From the NCBI GenBank assembly GCA_009746045.1, contig RPFO01001184.1:1-44878 (forward strand): DNA of 44,878 nt, in the 5' to 3' direction. The notes beneath the pieces were generated by a model. That model was not told the origin of the DNA. It made no database searches and saw nothing but the letters and a program-made list of their open reading frames with translations. Numbering within the stretch: the stretch's first letter is position 1; each line of letters opens with the position of its first letter. This document shows positions 21,563 through 32,825 of the stretch, piece after piece. The DNA comes from Mesostigma viride. Its lineage: Eukaryota; Streptophyta; Mesostigmatophyceae; Mesostigmatales; Mesostigmataceae. Both the position numbers and the translations under genes were made by a program.

Positions 21563-22569
21563 CTCGAGGCCCCCAGAGTACTAACTAGGCTGACTATGTA
21601 CTCGAGTCACGACGCAGTGAGATACGCCAAGCCGCCCGAAGCAGATCTCTGCATGCGCCACGTGTAACGAGGGTTCTGCTTGCGAATTCGAATTGCGATG
21701 AGCCGTTGCAGACGCGCCGCCTAGATGTTTGAATTTCATCAACGAGCCTTGAACGAGCTGGTAAAGTTTGCCTGCCCTTGCATCACCTTGCGCTGCCTAT
21801 GCCGATTGCAGTCCAGCCGACTGATAGTGGTGAAAGAATAAGCGCCCCCCTAAACCCGCATGCTCACGATGCTTGAAGAAAAAAAAGCAAAAAGCGCACT
21901 AGGATGCATGACAAGCCCTTTTGGAGCCCCAGTTTAGCATGATTCGGTCATCCGTTTCCAGCCATCGGCAGCGCCAACTCCGATACAGCTTACTATGGCG
22001 TAGTCGGTAGCCAGCTACACCGCTTTTCTTGCCTTTGTTACTACATGCAAACTTCAATTCGTTACATCGTGCGCCTGCGGCATATTTAAGAAAGCGGCTG
22101 CAAGCGCACCTTGCTGAGCCAGGTACACAATGTCTTCAGTCAGCGACCGCGTATGCATGCCACGTTTAGTCGCATCGAGTCGCGTAGACAATGCGTTCCG
22201 GATTAAATTGTTCACCGTTCAATTGCTCAGCGCTGCCTGAATGCAGCGCGCTTTATTACTGATTCTGTCCTCTTTGCATGCATTGCAGTCGATTGTATGT
22301 TATTTTCACGTTGTCCATCTTTCCACTCGCTTTCATTGTTTACCAGATACCAAAAGTCTCCCACGAGGTAGGCGACACTTCAATCTCGCTTATTTTACAC
22401 CTGGCACACCTGGGCTTCTCTGTATGTGCCGATGCCCATCGTAAGTTGTTGAACGTTTTTTGCCCTCCATGGTTGCCAATTTTACTAGGAGTTCTTAGGA
22501 GCTCTCTCTCCATTGACTTCTCTGTCTCTTTTGCTTTGGCCATGCCATGTTAGTGTAATGTCTTCCTTG
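21563..22569. other. Anonymous DNA, no gene seen
   Basis: The stretch has mixed composition. The two plus-strand ORFs at 22241-22553 overlap each other and show no family resemblance. Confidence 0.4.
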
Positions 22570-23468
22570 CTGCCATGCTAGCGGGCCCACGTGCTTGTTC
22601 CTTGTCAAAGTAGGGAGGCTCGCGGGGTGGGTGGCTGGTCATGCTTGTACCTTATCAAGGGAGGGGCCCACGTAGGGTAGGTGGGTGGGCATGCGTGTAC
22701 CTTGTCAAGGGAGGGATTCACGTATGGTAGGTGGGTGCACGAGCTTGGTCCTTGTCAAGAGGCACATACGTAGGGTAGGTGAGTGCACGTGCTTGTTCCT
22801 GGTCAGGGGAGGCATGGATGTGGGGTAGGCATGTGCACGTGCTTATTCCTTGTCAAGGGAGGGACGCACGTAGTGTAGGTGAGTTCATGTGCTTGTTCCT
22901 TGTCAAAGGAGGGGTGCACATAGGGTGGGTGGGTGCACGTGCTCGTTCCTTGTCAAGGGAGGCATGCATGTGGGGTAGGCATGTGCACGTGCTTGTTTCA
23001 TGTCAAGGGAGGGATGCAGGTAGGGTAGGTGGGTGGGCTTGCTTGTTCCTTGTCAAGGGAGGGATGCACGTACGGTAGATGAGTGCACATGCTTGTTCCT
23101 TGTCAAAGGAGGGGGGCATGTGGAGTAGGAATGTGCACATGGTTGTTCCATGTCAAGGGAGGGATGCAGGTAGGGTAGGTGGGTGGGCATGCTTGTACCT
23201 TATCAAGGGAGGGGCGGACATAGGGTTGGTGGGTGCACGTGCTTGTTCGATGTCAAAGGAGGGACGCATGTGGGGTAGGCATGTGCACATGCTTGTTCCA
23301 TGTCACAGGAGGGATGCACGTAGGGTAGGTGGGTGCACGTGCTTGTTACTTGTCAAGAGGCACGTACATAGGGTTGGTGGGTGCACGTGCTTGTTCCTTG
23401 TCAAGGGAGGGATGCACGTGCGGTAGATGAGTGCACATGCTTGTTCCTTGCCAAAGGAGGGGGGCATG
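22570..23468. repeat. 50-bp satellite, left part of a split array (about 18 copies)
   Basis: The unit contains GTGCACGTGCTTGTTCCTTG, then TCAAGGGAGGGATGCACGTA and GGGTAGGTGG, with copies every 50 bp. Each unit holds a CACGTG palindrome. Because three units make 150 bp, long open frames of about 100 codons appear, but these are not genes. The array resumes at 30844 after the LTR retrotransposon. Confidence 0.95.
23464..23468. repeat. Target-site duplication, left copy (GCATG)
   Basis: GCATG precedes the 5' LTR and recurs at 30844-30848 directly after the 3' LTR. An uninterrupted version of the site (GGGGGGCATGTGGAGTAGG) still exists inside the satellite at about 23110-23128. If the G before AGTTAAC belongs to the LTR, the duplication would be 4 bp. 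Confidence 0.8.
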
Positions 23469-24167
23469 AGTTAACGCCAAGCGCATTGGCGTGATCCTGA
23501 TTCGGCATATCTCTGTGATTCCAGCGGCACCAGAACGAGGTCATTCCGACAAGTATCAAGAAAGTTATGGCGTTCCGACTTCCCGGTCGCGCGCGAGCGC
23601 GAGCCGGCTGTTCTTCTTAGTCGGACGTGAATATTTGCCGACGACATATGGGGTCGACAGTAATTCCTGGGCTGACAGGAATTAGGTGCTGAACCTACGA
23701 CGGTATTGGATTAATACGTCGTACGCAGGAAATAGGAACCTTAACCTGTGGTCTGTTGGTACCGCAGGCTTAGTCCTGGACTATTGGGTGCAGACGCAAT
23801 AATCACTGTGGACTGTACACTGTGGTCACTGTGCCTGTATGGCAGACCTACTGTATAGGATCTGGACGATGTACAGGTTGTTAATACTGTACCGGGGGTG
23901 TTAATACTGAGCAGGTCTACGAGGCTGCTCAGGCCTAGCAAAGCACAGTGCACAAGTATATAAAGAATAGGCCAGTGCCAACTGGTTAGATCTCTTGCGA
24001 GCCCGCCTCACGTGTGTTGCCTTGACTTGGCAAACTCGTGTCTAAGCACTCACGTGCACGAGTGCTGTAAGCCTATATTTTTAACCAAGCTCCATTCCAA
24101 CCATTCTCATGATGAATCTATCCGCGCGCATTGGAATCTATCTATCCCTACACATTGCGCTTTAACT
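23469..24167 (+). repeat. 5' LTR (699 bp) with non-canonical AGTTAA...TTAACT ends
   Basis: The repeat starts AGTTAACGCCAAGCGCA and ends TTGCGCTTTAACT; its ends are inverted copies of each other (AGTTAA/TTAACT) instead of TG/CA. A TATA-like sequence TATATAAAG lies at 23957-23965 and is a plausible promoter of the element. About 20 substitutions and one 4-bp indel separate it from the right LTR. Confidence 0.9.
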
Positions 24168-27100
24168 CAAATTACAACGATGTTCCGGTTCCATCAAGGC
24201 GGTTTACTGCCTGGGCTTAATCGTCGAGTTTAATCCTGCGCTGGACTGCTGCGGATACTCGCGGAATCGAGACTAGCGGATCATAGAAGGGCGCGGTACC
24301 AGATTATCGGTTTATGATGCGTTCCGGGAATGGTTGAGTTCCCAACGACGGCCGAGGCTAAGTTTATCTTGGAGGTTGTTGGTGGGCGTTTGTACGCCAG
24401 GACTAGCTGGATTGGCTGCGTGAAGGTTTCCTGAGCTATCCAGATTGCGGGCACGTTATTGGCGACGAATGAGTTTCGTTGCTGGCCTGCTACGTGTTGA
24501 CGAGCGCTCCTGGCTGTTTCGCATTTCCTGATGACAAGATGTTGCGGAATCGGCTTTTAGTGATCCTTGTGGGTTGCTGGGTTTTAATGGATCGAGTTAT
24601 CCAGATTTATCAAGAGTCAACTGCGCATGCGGTTCGGCATGGATCGAGTCGAGATCATTGGTTGCGTTCCGGTTTGCGGCATGGCTATGCTTTGCAGCTG
24701 AGTGAAGCTACGAGTTTCAAGCGTTCGAGATTTGTCGTCAAGCGAAGGCGTTTCGCTGCCATGGGTGGCGGTCAAGCATGTTGCTGCAGTGTTGGCTACG
24801 ACAAGCTCGGCTGGTGTTGACTGTCGAGTATGCTGGCGAGTTTTCGCGCATGCATGTAGTCGACATAGCTGCGAGCTGTGCTGGTCGCGAGCTCGAGGAG
24901 CTACGCGAGGCGTCATCTGCAAGGTTGCAGTTTGTGCGGTGTGGAGTTATCCATCGTCAATCTTTCCAGATTTATATTGCAAAGCTGCAGATTGCTGTCG
25001 AGTTCTCTTTATACCGCTTGATGAGCGATTGTGAACGGCGCTGGTGTGGGCGTGTCGGCAGCTAGAGGGTGAAGTTGTGTCGACTGCGACGAGAGAGCGT
25101 CGGCATCTGGGGAGCAGCGAGGAGAAGTTGTTCCTGGTTAATTTTCCGAGTCGCGGGTGACGGTGTCGACAAGCGGCAAGGTCGGCGGTGTTGTTGTAAT
25201 TAATAATGGCAGTGCTGCGCGACGTGATGATTGCATTGCTGCGACGCGAGGACGTCGGGCATCGACTGCGGCGAGAGACGGCAGCAAGAAGAGCGGATGG
25301 CCAGGCGAAGTATCGCGGGGCGACTAGAATGTCACAGGCGACCTGGCGAGACGCGAGTATGCTGGCGCGAGTCGCAGGCGACTGGGTATGTCGCGAGCGA
25401 CTGGGTGTGCCGCAGGCGACTGGGTATGTCGCGAGCGACCGGGTATGTCGCAGGCGGCAGATCTAGAGTATGTAGAGCGATGGCAAATGATGGCTGCAGG
25501 TTGCAGTTAATTGCATATTTGCTCTCAGCATTCCACTGCTATATGTGGTATGGCGCTATGAGAATCATGGCATTGAGGCCGTGATTGCAGAACTCGTGGA
25601 GTTTGCAAGGAATTAATGGATGGTGCGTCCATCATTAGTTGGCGCGCGTGTACGTGACTGGCAGGCAGCTCCTACAAGGTCAGCATTTCCTGAGTCAGCG
25701 ACTGGCAGGCAGGGATGGTTTTGTTGGTCGGGGGTAGCCAGATAACGTATAAGGCGAGAGCTGAAGGGTTCCCATAGCCGGAGGTCTCGCTGAAGACGTG
25801 CTGTTTCTGGGTCATGTATGCAGTAGCCGAAGCACAGTTGTGCTGTTCTGCGTGTGAAGGGGCTTGAGGGCCAAGTAACATGCCGTTTTCTCCACCGCTT
25901 GTATGTTGAGTGTGTCCCCGAGCGGGTGTTGAGTACATCATTCCTGTTAAGGGATATGTGAGGGACAGCCCCAGGCTCGGTCTAGCATGGTGTTGCTATT
26001 CCTTGAAGCATGAACACACTGGGGGATCAGATGCTGAATGTGTTTCCAAAATTACTGCAATAATTTGACGGTTGTTGGTGACTGGCCTGTTTGCACAGGG
26101 TCAGGTTGAGCTCCCATGTGATCTCTGTATTGATGTGTGAGGGTGGGCAACTCACAGCATTGTGCAGAATGCCCCTGGTCTAGTGCATGACAGGGAAGGG
26201 CACCCTTATTACAGTTGTATAAGGGTGTGGATAAGGGCCTCGCGGTTGGCCGTTACCACCATGTGCTGGTGTGTAATTAGTGATCGAGACCCAGGAAGTA
26301 CCTCTTCTGGATTGAAGTGTGGGAAGGGTCTAACAAGTGTTCGGTTTGATGTTTTGATTTGTGCCAACAATCTGAAGTCAAGCATTTGCATCTGATTTTC
26401 AAGGTTTAGGCAGCTGGGCTTGGCGTGGTGAGCCAGGTGGAAACCAGTTGGCCATAAATGCTTTGAGTGGTTTTGGAAACATCACCTTAGCAATAATATG
26501 CCTGTTCTGTGATCAGCCATTCAAGGACAGGTAAGCTGATGGGAGTCAGTTATACCTGGGTACCTGAGCTTTGCCAGCTGCAGGTGTAATGCAGAGGATC
26601 AGTTTGCTACAGCTGTATCGAGGCCCCAGGGTGACCCTGGCCAGGCCCCTGGGGTACCTTCATATACGGTGGTTGGGCAAGCAGACAGGCAGGCTGCACC
26701 CCTGGATTGATCGGCCAAACACCAGGCCTGATCGGGTGTGCGCCTATAACTGCGTTGGGAGGATTCCCAGAGAGATTTTAATGTTGTGGTCTTGGCTAGG
26801 CAAAGCACAAGACGGTGCCAAGATGGCTAGCATGCTCATCCAGGTGCTACGTCCTGAGGCTGCTAACATTAAAGTGGATACCAATGCTCAGGTCTCTGAC
26901 ATGGGATCTTGGTCAGCATACAGGAGAACTGCTGGTCGGTGAGCCAAGTTGCCCCTGGGTGTCTAGCTTTGTGTTGGGACACACGTGGAAAGGGCCTCAA
27001 CATGCCTTAGGGGAAAATTAACAGTTGGTTAATAAACCCTAACTTTCCAGTGTTAATGGAAAACTGATGATACCCGATATGCACTGGCAGGTTGCCAGAA

Positions 27101-27989
27101 AATATAGCCGTTGGCAGCATTGCTCCTCATCCAAGCAGTGTTCATGGTATATTCTGCAATATCACTCCTGTATTTACAGTTTATCCATAATAGTGTTCCC
27201 CCATACTATGTACAAGACCTGCAGGGTCTGTTGCAAGGGGGTTCCTAATCCTGGATTCTCCAATGTGGTACGTTGGAGTGTTGCTGGGTCCAGAGTTCTG
27301 TGTCTGCAAGTGAACCTGAGATGCTGTCAGCTTCAGCTGCCCAGTGATACCTGTCGAGCTTGAAGGTGATGAACCAGAAATCCAGAAATCCAGATTTCCA
27401 GAATTCAAGAGTTCCAGAGTTCCAGAGATTCCAGTTTCCAGAGATGCAGACCAGTGTCCTGAGGGGGCTAACAATATTGTCAAGTGGATCCAGATTTTCC
27501 TGTTGAGTTCAGGCTGTCAGAGTGGCAGGAGGTAACTACCTGAGTGTTGCCAGGGGATACATACATGGCTGAGTGCCAGATTTATATTTGTCTCCCGTTT
27601 TGGCAGTTGCTTACATATATGGTTTCTTGTAGCAACCATGCTGCTTTGGGGAATTATTATGTCCTCAAAAAGAAAGAAAATGTTGGAACAGTGCAGCATG
27701 TTTAAAGTTGGCTACCAGATGGAGAAGAAACCAGATTATGTTTGAAGGGTTGGCACAAGCTTCCTGAAGAAAATTTCCAGTCTACAAGGTCCGGGACTAT
27801 GGAGCCTGCAGAGGATGCTTCAAGAGCAATCTGAAACCTGCTGAATGCTGAAGGCCGACTGTGGAGGGTATATACAGATCAGCATCTGCATACGTGAGTT
27901 GCTGATGATGGATGTGTGATTCCAGTTGACCCTGTCCCTGGCCTGTGCATGTTCAGATTGATTGCTGTATGACAATCAGCATATGGAAG
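24168..27989. other. Internal region of the copia element, no domain recognised
   Basis: No gag, protease, integrase or reverse transcriptase motif was found on either strand. At 25365-25455 a short repeat of TCGC[A/G]GGCGACTGGGTATG appears four times. At 27375-27445 phrases of TTCCAGA are repeated. Composition changes from G/C-richer (24.2-25.5 kb) to A/T-richer (25.7-28.5 kb), which could mean an insertion within the element. No primer-binding site complementary to a common tRNA was identified after the 5' LTR. Confidence 0.4.
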
Positions 27990-28228
27990 TTGTGATGGTT
28001 CCCAGGTGTGTTGCTGTAAAACCATAGGATTTGGTTTCCTCCTAGTTTGGAGTTGGCTGGCCTGGAAGTTATGATTGATCCCAGATGTGATGCTGTGAAA
28101 CCATATAGTTTGGTTGTCTCCTCATTATGGAGTTGGCTGGTCTTGGGATGATTTACTCTGTCCACGACTGTTTTGCTGTAAAACCATGGATTTGGTTTCT
28201 CCCAGGGTGATATGGGAGTTGGCTGGTC
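27990..28228. repeat. About 80-bp tandem repeat, 3 diverged copies
   Basis: GCTGTAAAACCAT..GATTTGGTTTC and GGAGTTGGCTGG recur at about 28013, 28092 and 28174. The copies are roughly 80% similar by eye. They lie inside the copia element upstream of the RNase H remnant. Confidence 0.85.
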
Positions 28229-28779
28229 TGAGGACATGTTTCAGGGACTGAAAAACCTTACTGATGTTTGACCTGGGTGTTACACTGTCAGATGTGATAT
28301 GGATCTGTGCACGAGGTAGCCCAAGGTTGGCTCCACGGTGTGGTGCCTTATTCAGCCTGGGTGGGGTTTTCTTCTCAGTGCCTCTATCATCTGATGCTTA
28401 TGTGTACCCTGCAATGATGGTTGCTTCATGGTTATCAGTATGGTTGTTCCTGAATGAGTTTCAGCCTGACATGTACAGTTTGTATGTGAGGGTTGATCTG
28501 TGCTCTGGATAAGGGCATATGTGGCAGGCTGAAGGACCTACGAGAGGGGATCTGGACAATCTAGCCTAAGAATAACATTACGTTGTTTGCTGGATTTGCT
28601 TCAGATATGTATCCCTTGGTCCTTGCCACTAGAGATGTTAGTGCTTATCACGACATGTCCCAAGTTGAGAGGCATGTGGGCGTGGTTTGTTAGCTGCCAC
28701 CTGTGGGCCCTATCATTGATGATGCACAGCAGAATGCCTGATGAGGTGCTAAGGATGAGAAGCCTCGATCGTCATAGCC

Positions 28780-29334
28780 CAGTTGGTGGAGAGTACCCCT
28801 GATCTGATTTTGTCTGGGATTGACTTTGCCCAGCCTAACACCTTGGAGATCTTTGTTGACAGTTCCATGGATGCTCGCCAGGTCACTAAGGTCAGGGGGA
28901 GATCTGCTGCTCTGTTTGCTTTCTATCAGAGCAGGGCAAGTTTGTTCAGCTGGTACAGCAGACTGCAGAAGAGGGTCTGTATCAGTTCAGATGTGGCAGA
29001 ATGCAGGGCCATATGTGAGGGGATCCAGTCCAGCTTGTACATAAAGGAGTTAAGCTGGAGCTGGCTTCAGTTACCCCTTGGTCCTTGCAGATGGAGACGT
29101 TGTTGCTAACAGACAGCATGGGTATGGTCCAGTTTGTTCACAAGCAGCTGGCCAGAGCCGGGACTGGATTATTTGTTGCTGAAGGAGTTGGCCAGTTTGG
29201 TTGACTTGAAGCATATCCCTGGCGAGGAGAACCCTGCTGATGCATTGACCAAGCTGCCACACAAGGCCCCAGCCCAGTACAATGTACTGAGGAAGCTCAT
29301 GAATGCTGACTGTCAAGTCGGTCTATCTGTCTAA
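28780..29334 (+). pseudogene. copia-type RNase H and pol C-terminus, frameshifted
   Basis: RNase H degrades the RNA strand of the RNA/DNA hybrid during reverse transcription. The first frame reads LEIFVDSSMDARQVTK, then ASLFSWYSRLQKRVCISSDVAECRAI and IQSSLYIKEL, matching the copia pattern of DSDWAG..., ISWKSKKQ and ST[A/T]EAEY. A shifted frame gives LLTDSMGMVQFVHKQL. A third frame ends with DYLLLKELASLVDLKHIPGEENPADALTK and a stop at 29334, matching the copia pol tail. The two frame changes disable the protein. Confidence 0.8.
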
Positions 29335-29952
29335 AAGCTGAGAGCTGGGTGCTTAAGTCTCTGGATATCAGGCTGGGAGCTTGATTGTACATAATCCTGA
29401 GCACACCTTGAGGGGTGAGACATGTCTCTGGTGTGGGAATGTCTGACATTGTCTCTGATGGAGAGATGTCTATCTGGGGTTTTCATCTCAGTCTGAGGTT
29501 TCCCCAGATCTGTGGTTTGTGGGCGGGGTTCGATTCCCTGGTGCCGTCTTAAGGCGGAGTTTCACGGACTGGCTGACCCATCCACCATGCTGGTGAGGTG
29601 GCGACAGGTCCCCTGATTTTCCACGGTTGGAATGAGTATAGGAGCTTGTGTTTTGCATGTGCTTCGCGTAGATGTTGTGTCTGGTTCGATAAGGGGCAGC
29701 AGACCGGCGCCGACTCCCGTCTGGGGGTCAGCAATGTTTTCTGATGAGCTGTTGTGGGTGATCTGTGGGGTTTCGCCTAAGGTCCTGAAGGTTGTACATA
29801 CTTCTCAAGTTCTTCACTGAACACCTATGGGCTGCCACAGTTGGCCAACCTCTTGTACATGGGTAACACAACGAGCCTCCCGGAAGGGATAGGGACTCAT
29901 TGTAATTTGTTTGTGCTCCTGAACCAGTATGGGTGCTATGTACATATAATAA
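29335..29952. other. 3' untranslated part of the copia element
   Basis: No coding signal is visible. GGTTCGATTCC at about 29527 resembles a tRNA B box, but no tRNA fold surrounds it. Confidence 0.4.
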
Positions 29953-30072
29953 GGAATCCAAGCTGACTGTCATGCCCAGTGGGTTGTGACTTGTAGTCGG
30001 GGAGGATGTCCAGGAATCCAAGCTGACTGTCATGCCCAGTGGGTTGTGACTTGTAGTCGGGGAGGATGTCCA
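29953..30072. repeat. 60-bp tandem duplication, essentially identical
   Basis: Two adjacent copies begin GGAATCCAAGCTGACTGTCA and end GGGGAGGATGTCCA. No difference was seen by eye, so the duplication is recent. It lies just upstream of the polypurine tract. Confidence 0.95.
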
Positions 30073-30118
30073 GTACCCATTGTGTGTGTTTGTATGTAGA
30101 CTTGTGTGAGCTGCTACA

Positions 30119-30140
30119 GCTCAAGAAAAGAAAGGATTGG
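30119..30140 (+). promoter_or_regulatory. Polypurine tract of the copia element
   Basis: The purine run AAGAAAAGAAAGGA lies a few bases before the 3' LTR, the expected site for plus-strand priming during reverse transcription. Confidence 0.75.
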
Positions 30141-30843
30141 AGTTAACGCCAAGCGCATTGGCGTGATCCTGATTCGGCATATCTCTGCGATTCCAGCGGC
30201 ACCGGAACGAGTTCATTCCGACAAGTATCAAGAAAGTTATGGTGTTCCGACTTCCCGGTCGCGCGCGAGCGCGAGCCGGCTGTTCTTCTAAGTCGTGCGT
30301 GAATATGTGCCGACGGCATATGGGGTCGACAGTAATTCCTGGGCTGACAGGAATTAGGTGCTCAACCTACGACGGTATTGGATTAATACGTCGTACGCAG
30401 GAAATAGGAACCTTAACCTGTGGTCTGTTGGTACCGCAGGCGTAGTCCTGGACTATTGGGTGCAGACGCAATTATTAATCACTGTGGACTGTACTCTGTG
30501 GTCACCGTGCCTGTATGGCAGACCTACTGTATAGGATCTGGGCGCTGTACAGGTTGTGAATACTGTACCGGGAGTGTTATTACTGAGCAGGCCTACGAGG
30601 CTGCTCAGGCCTAGCAAAGCACAGTGCACAAGTATGTAAAGAATAGGCCAGTGCCAACTGGTTAGATCTCTTGCGAGCCCGCCTCACGTGTGTTGCCTTG
30701 ACTTGGCAAACTCGTGTCTAAGCACTCACGTGCACGAGTGCTGTAAGCCTATATTTTTAACCAAGCTCCATTCCAACCATTCTCATGATGAATCTATCCG
30801 CGCGCATTGGAATCTATCTATCCCTACACATTGCGCTTTAACT
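30141..30843 (+). repeat. 3' LTR (703 bp)
   Basis: It is nearly identical to the 5' LTR. It is 4 bp longer because of a small insertion (CAATTATTAATC versus CAATAATC) near 30470. Its TATA-like site is changed to TATGTAAAG. It is preceded by the polypurine tract and followed by GCATG. Confidence 0.9.
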
Positions 30844-31575
30844 GCATGTGGAGTAGGAATGTGCACATGGTTGTTCCATGTCAAGGGAGGGATGCAGGTA
30901 GGGTAGGTAGGTGGGCATGCTTGTACCTTATCAAGGGAGGGGCGGACATCGGGTAGGTGGGTGCACGTGCTTGGTCCTTGCCAAGGGAGGGATTCACGTA
31001 CGGTAGGTGAGTGCACATGCTTGTTCCTTGTCGAAGGAGGGGGGCACTTAGGGTAGGTGGGTGCACGTGCTTGTTGCTTGTCAAGAGGCACGTACATAGG
31101 GTTGGTGGGTGCACGTGCTTGTTCCATGTCACAGGAGGGATGCACGTAGGGTAGGTGGGTGCACGTGCTTGTTACTGGTCAGGGGAGGCATGGATGTGGG
31201 GTAGGCATGTGCACGTGCCTATTCCTTGTCAAGGGAGGGACGCGCGTAGTGTAGGTGAGTTCACGTGCTTGTTCCTTGTCAAAGGAGGGGTGCACACAGG
31301 GTGGGTGGGTGCACGTGCTCGTTCGATTCTTGTCAAGGGAGGCATGCATGTGGGGTAGGCACGTGCACGTGCTTGTTCCTTGTCAAAGGAGGGGGTGCAC
31401 ATAGGGTAGGTGGGTGCACGTGCCCGTTCGATTCTTGTCAAGGGAGGCATGCATGTGGGGTGGGGCATGTGCACGTGCTTGTTCCTTGTCAAGGGAGGGA
31501 CACAACAGGGTATGTGGGTGGTTTTGCTGGTTCCTCGCCATGGGAGGGACGTAATAGGGTAGGTGAGTGCACGCA
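30844..31575. repeat. 50-bp satellite, right part of the split array (about 14 copies)
   Basis: It has the same unit as 22570-23468, including the CACGTG core and the phrase TGTCAAGGGAGGGATGCACG. Some units carry a 5-base insertion (GTTCGATTCTTG) that creates a 55-bp variant at about 31320 and 31427. The first 5 bases are the right copy of the target duplication. Confidence 0.95.
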
Positions 31576-31860
31576 TCATTTTTTTCCTTATTCTCAGCCC
31601 ATCAACTAGAACTTTCAGCTGCCAGTCCTCACTACTCTACGACCGTAACTGCATTCGGGTTCATGTTAAATACGTTGCGTTTTTCTTGGACGGCATGGAA
31701 GATGCTGTCATTTTCAAGAGAGGGATGCACGTACGTATTGGTGGTGGTGCACGCATCGTCCCTTTTCTTACTAGTTGCCTGTGTACTAGAAATTTCAACT
31801 GCTATTCCTCGCTACCGTATGGCCGTAACTGCATTCGGGGCATTTTGCGTTTTCTATGAG
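31576..31860. repeat. Diverged tandem duplication, about 165 bp spacing
   Basis: The phrases ACTAGAA[C/A]TTTCA, TCCTC[A/G]CTAC and CCGTAACTGCATTCGGG occur at 31605-31660 and again at 31787-31838, each preceded by GTGCACGCATC. The copies are the flank of a satellite unit that was duplicated with it. Confidence 0.75.
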
Positions 31861-32289
31861 TGCGTGACAGTTGCTGTCTTACTTGGACAAAGGCGGAATG
31901 AACTGCAGGCAATCCGGAATGATTAAGACGGGAAGTTGGTCAACTCGCACCAAAAGCGGAGCCGCCATATGGACGGCGGTACCTTTCAAATCAACATGGG
32001 CGATTACCCCTGGCCGAGCGGACTTGAGGGTGACAACAGCTTCAAGACGCCACCCTCATCGGCCAAGGTTCTACTGCCGTAACGGCTTGATTTATTACCT
32101 AAGATGTTCCGTGAACTTCATGTGCGTCATCTCCACGATTTCATCATGAAGCCCACGTTGACAACATCGGATGGAAGTGATTCGTGCAATTGATTATTAA
32201 TGACTTCTTAAACATTTTAATGAAATGCCTAATTCAAAAATGCATCTTGAAAAGCACCATATCATGCAAGCCACTCACCATAGCCGGGG
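31861..32289. other. Anonymous DNA, no gene seen
   Basis: Short frames occur but show no domain. No repeat stands out. Confidence 0.4.
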
Positions 32290-32825
32290 TCAATGCATTT
32301 TAGAATTCGGGGCCATAACCCGGACAGGCTGCGTTGTAGGCATGGGTTACTATTATTACTGGGGCATAACCGGCCCCGTAACCACCGCAGTAGCCAGGGT
32401 TAACTACTGGGCCGTAACTACTGCAGGTTACGGGACGGTTGACGCACCCGTAACCAGGCCAGTAGCCAGGCCCGGTTATCAGAACTGGTCCCGTAACCAT
32501 GCCGGTAACCCATCCCGGTTCTCAGAACTGGTCCCGTAACCATGCCAGTTTACCGCCCGGTAACTTCTACTTGGGCCGTAACCATGACCGTAACCCAGAT
32601 AGGTTACGGGCATGGTTACGGCTCCGGTAAAAGTTACCGCCCAGTAAACGTTCCGGTAACTATTACCGCCCGGTAACCATTACCGGCCGGTATTTAGTCT
32701 GTTGCATTCCGGGTTACCGGCCGGTAACCTGGCCGGTAACCTTAAACGTACATGGTTACTGGCCAGTAACCGCCCCGGTAACCTCAACCGGGGCGTTTAC
32801 GCCCCGTAAAATTAACTCCCGGGTT
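32290..32825. repeat. Degenerate GGTAACC-rich low-complexity tract
   Basis: Words such as CCGTAACC, CCGGTAAC, GGTTACGG and CCAGTAACC recur every 8-15 bases without a fixed period. The words are near-palindromic (GGTAACC), so both strands read alike. The frames through it are not genes. Confidence 0.85.

Larger units (their letters stand above)
23469..30843 (+). mobile_element. Ty1/copia-type LTR retrotransposon, full length but decayed, 7.4 kb
   Basis: Two direct repeats (23469-24167 and 30141-30843) bound an internal region that ends with a polypurine tract (AAGAAAAGAAAGGATTGG) immediately before the right repeat. Only the 3' part of pol is recognisable: a copia-type RNase H and C-terminus at 28.78-29.33 kb, interrupted by frame changes. 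The region from 24168 to 28700, where gag, protease, integrase and reverse transcriptase should lie, has no recognisable motif; either it is heavily decayed or foreign DNA has replaced it. The insertion split a 50-bp satellite and left a 4-5 bp target duplication. The LTRs are about 97% identical by eye, so the insertion is not ancient although the coding region looks much worse. Confidence 0.85.

Noticed and set aside
22779-23426. Two plus-strand ORFs of about 100 codons with internal repeats
   Set aside because: They are produced by the 50-bp satellite, whose period is not a multiple of three. The repeat of 50 residues equals three DNA units.
23469-24167. Reading the two 0.7-kb direct repeats as a segmental duplication of the satellite locus
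   Set aside because: The polypurine tract, the GCATG duplication, the copia-type RNase H between the repeats and exact end matching fit LTRs better.
29500-29560. Possible tRNA or tRNA-derived SINE because of GGTTCGATTCC
   Set aside because: No A box at the right distance and no cloverleaf could be drawn.
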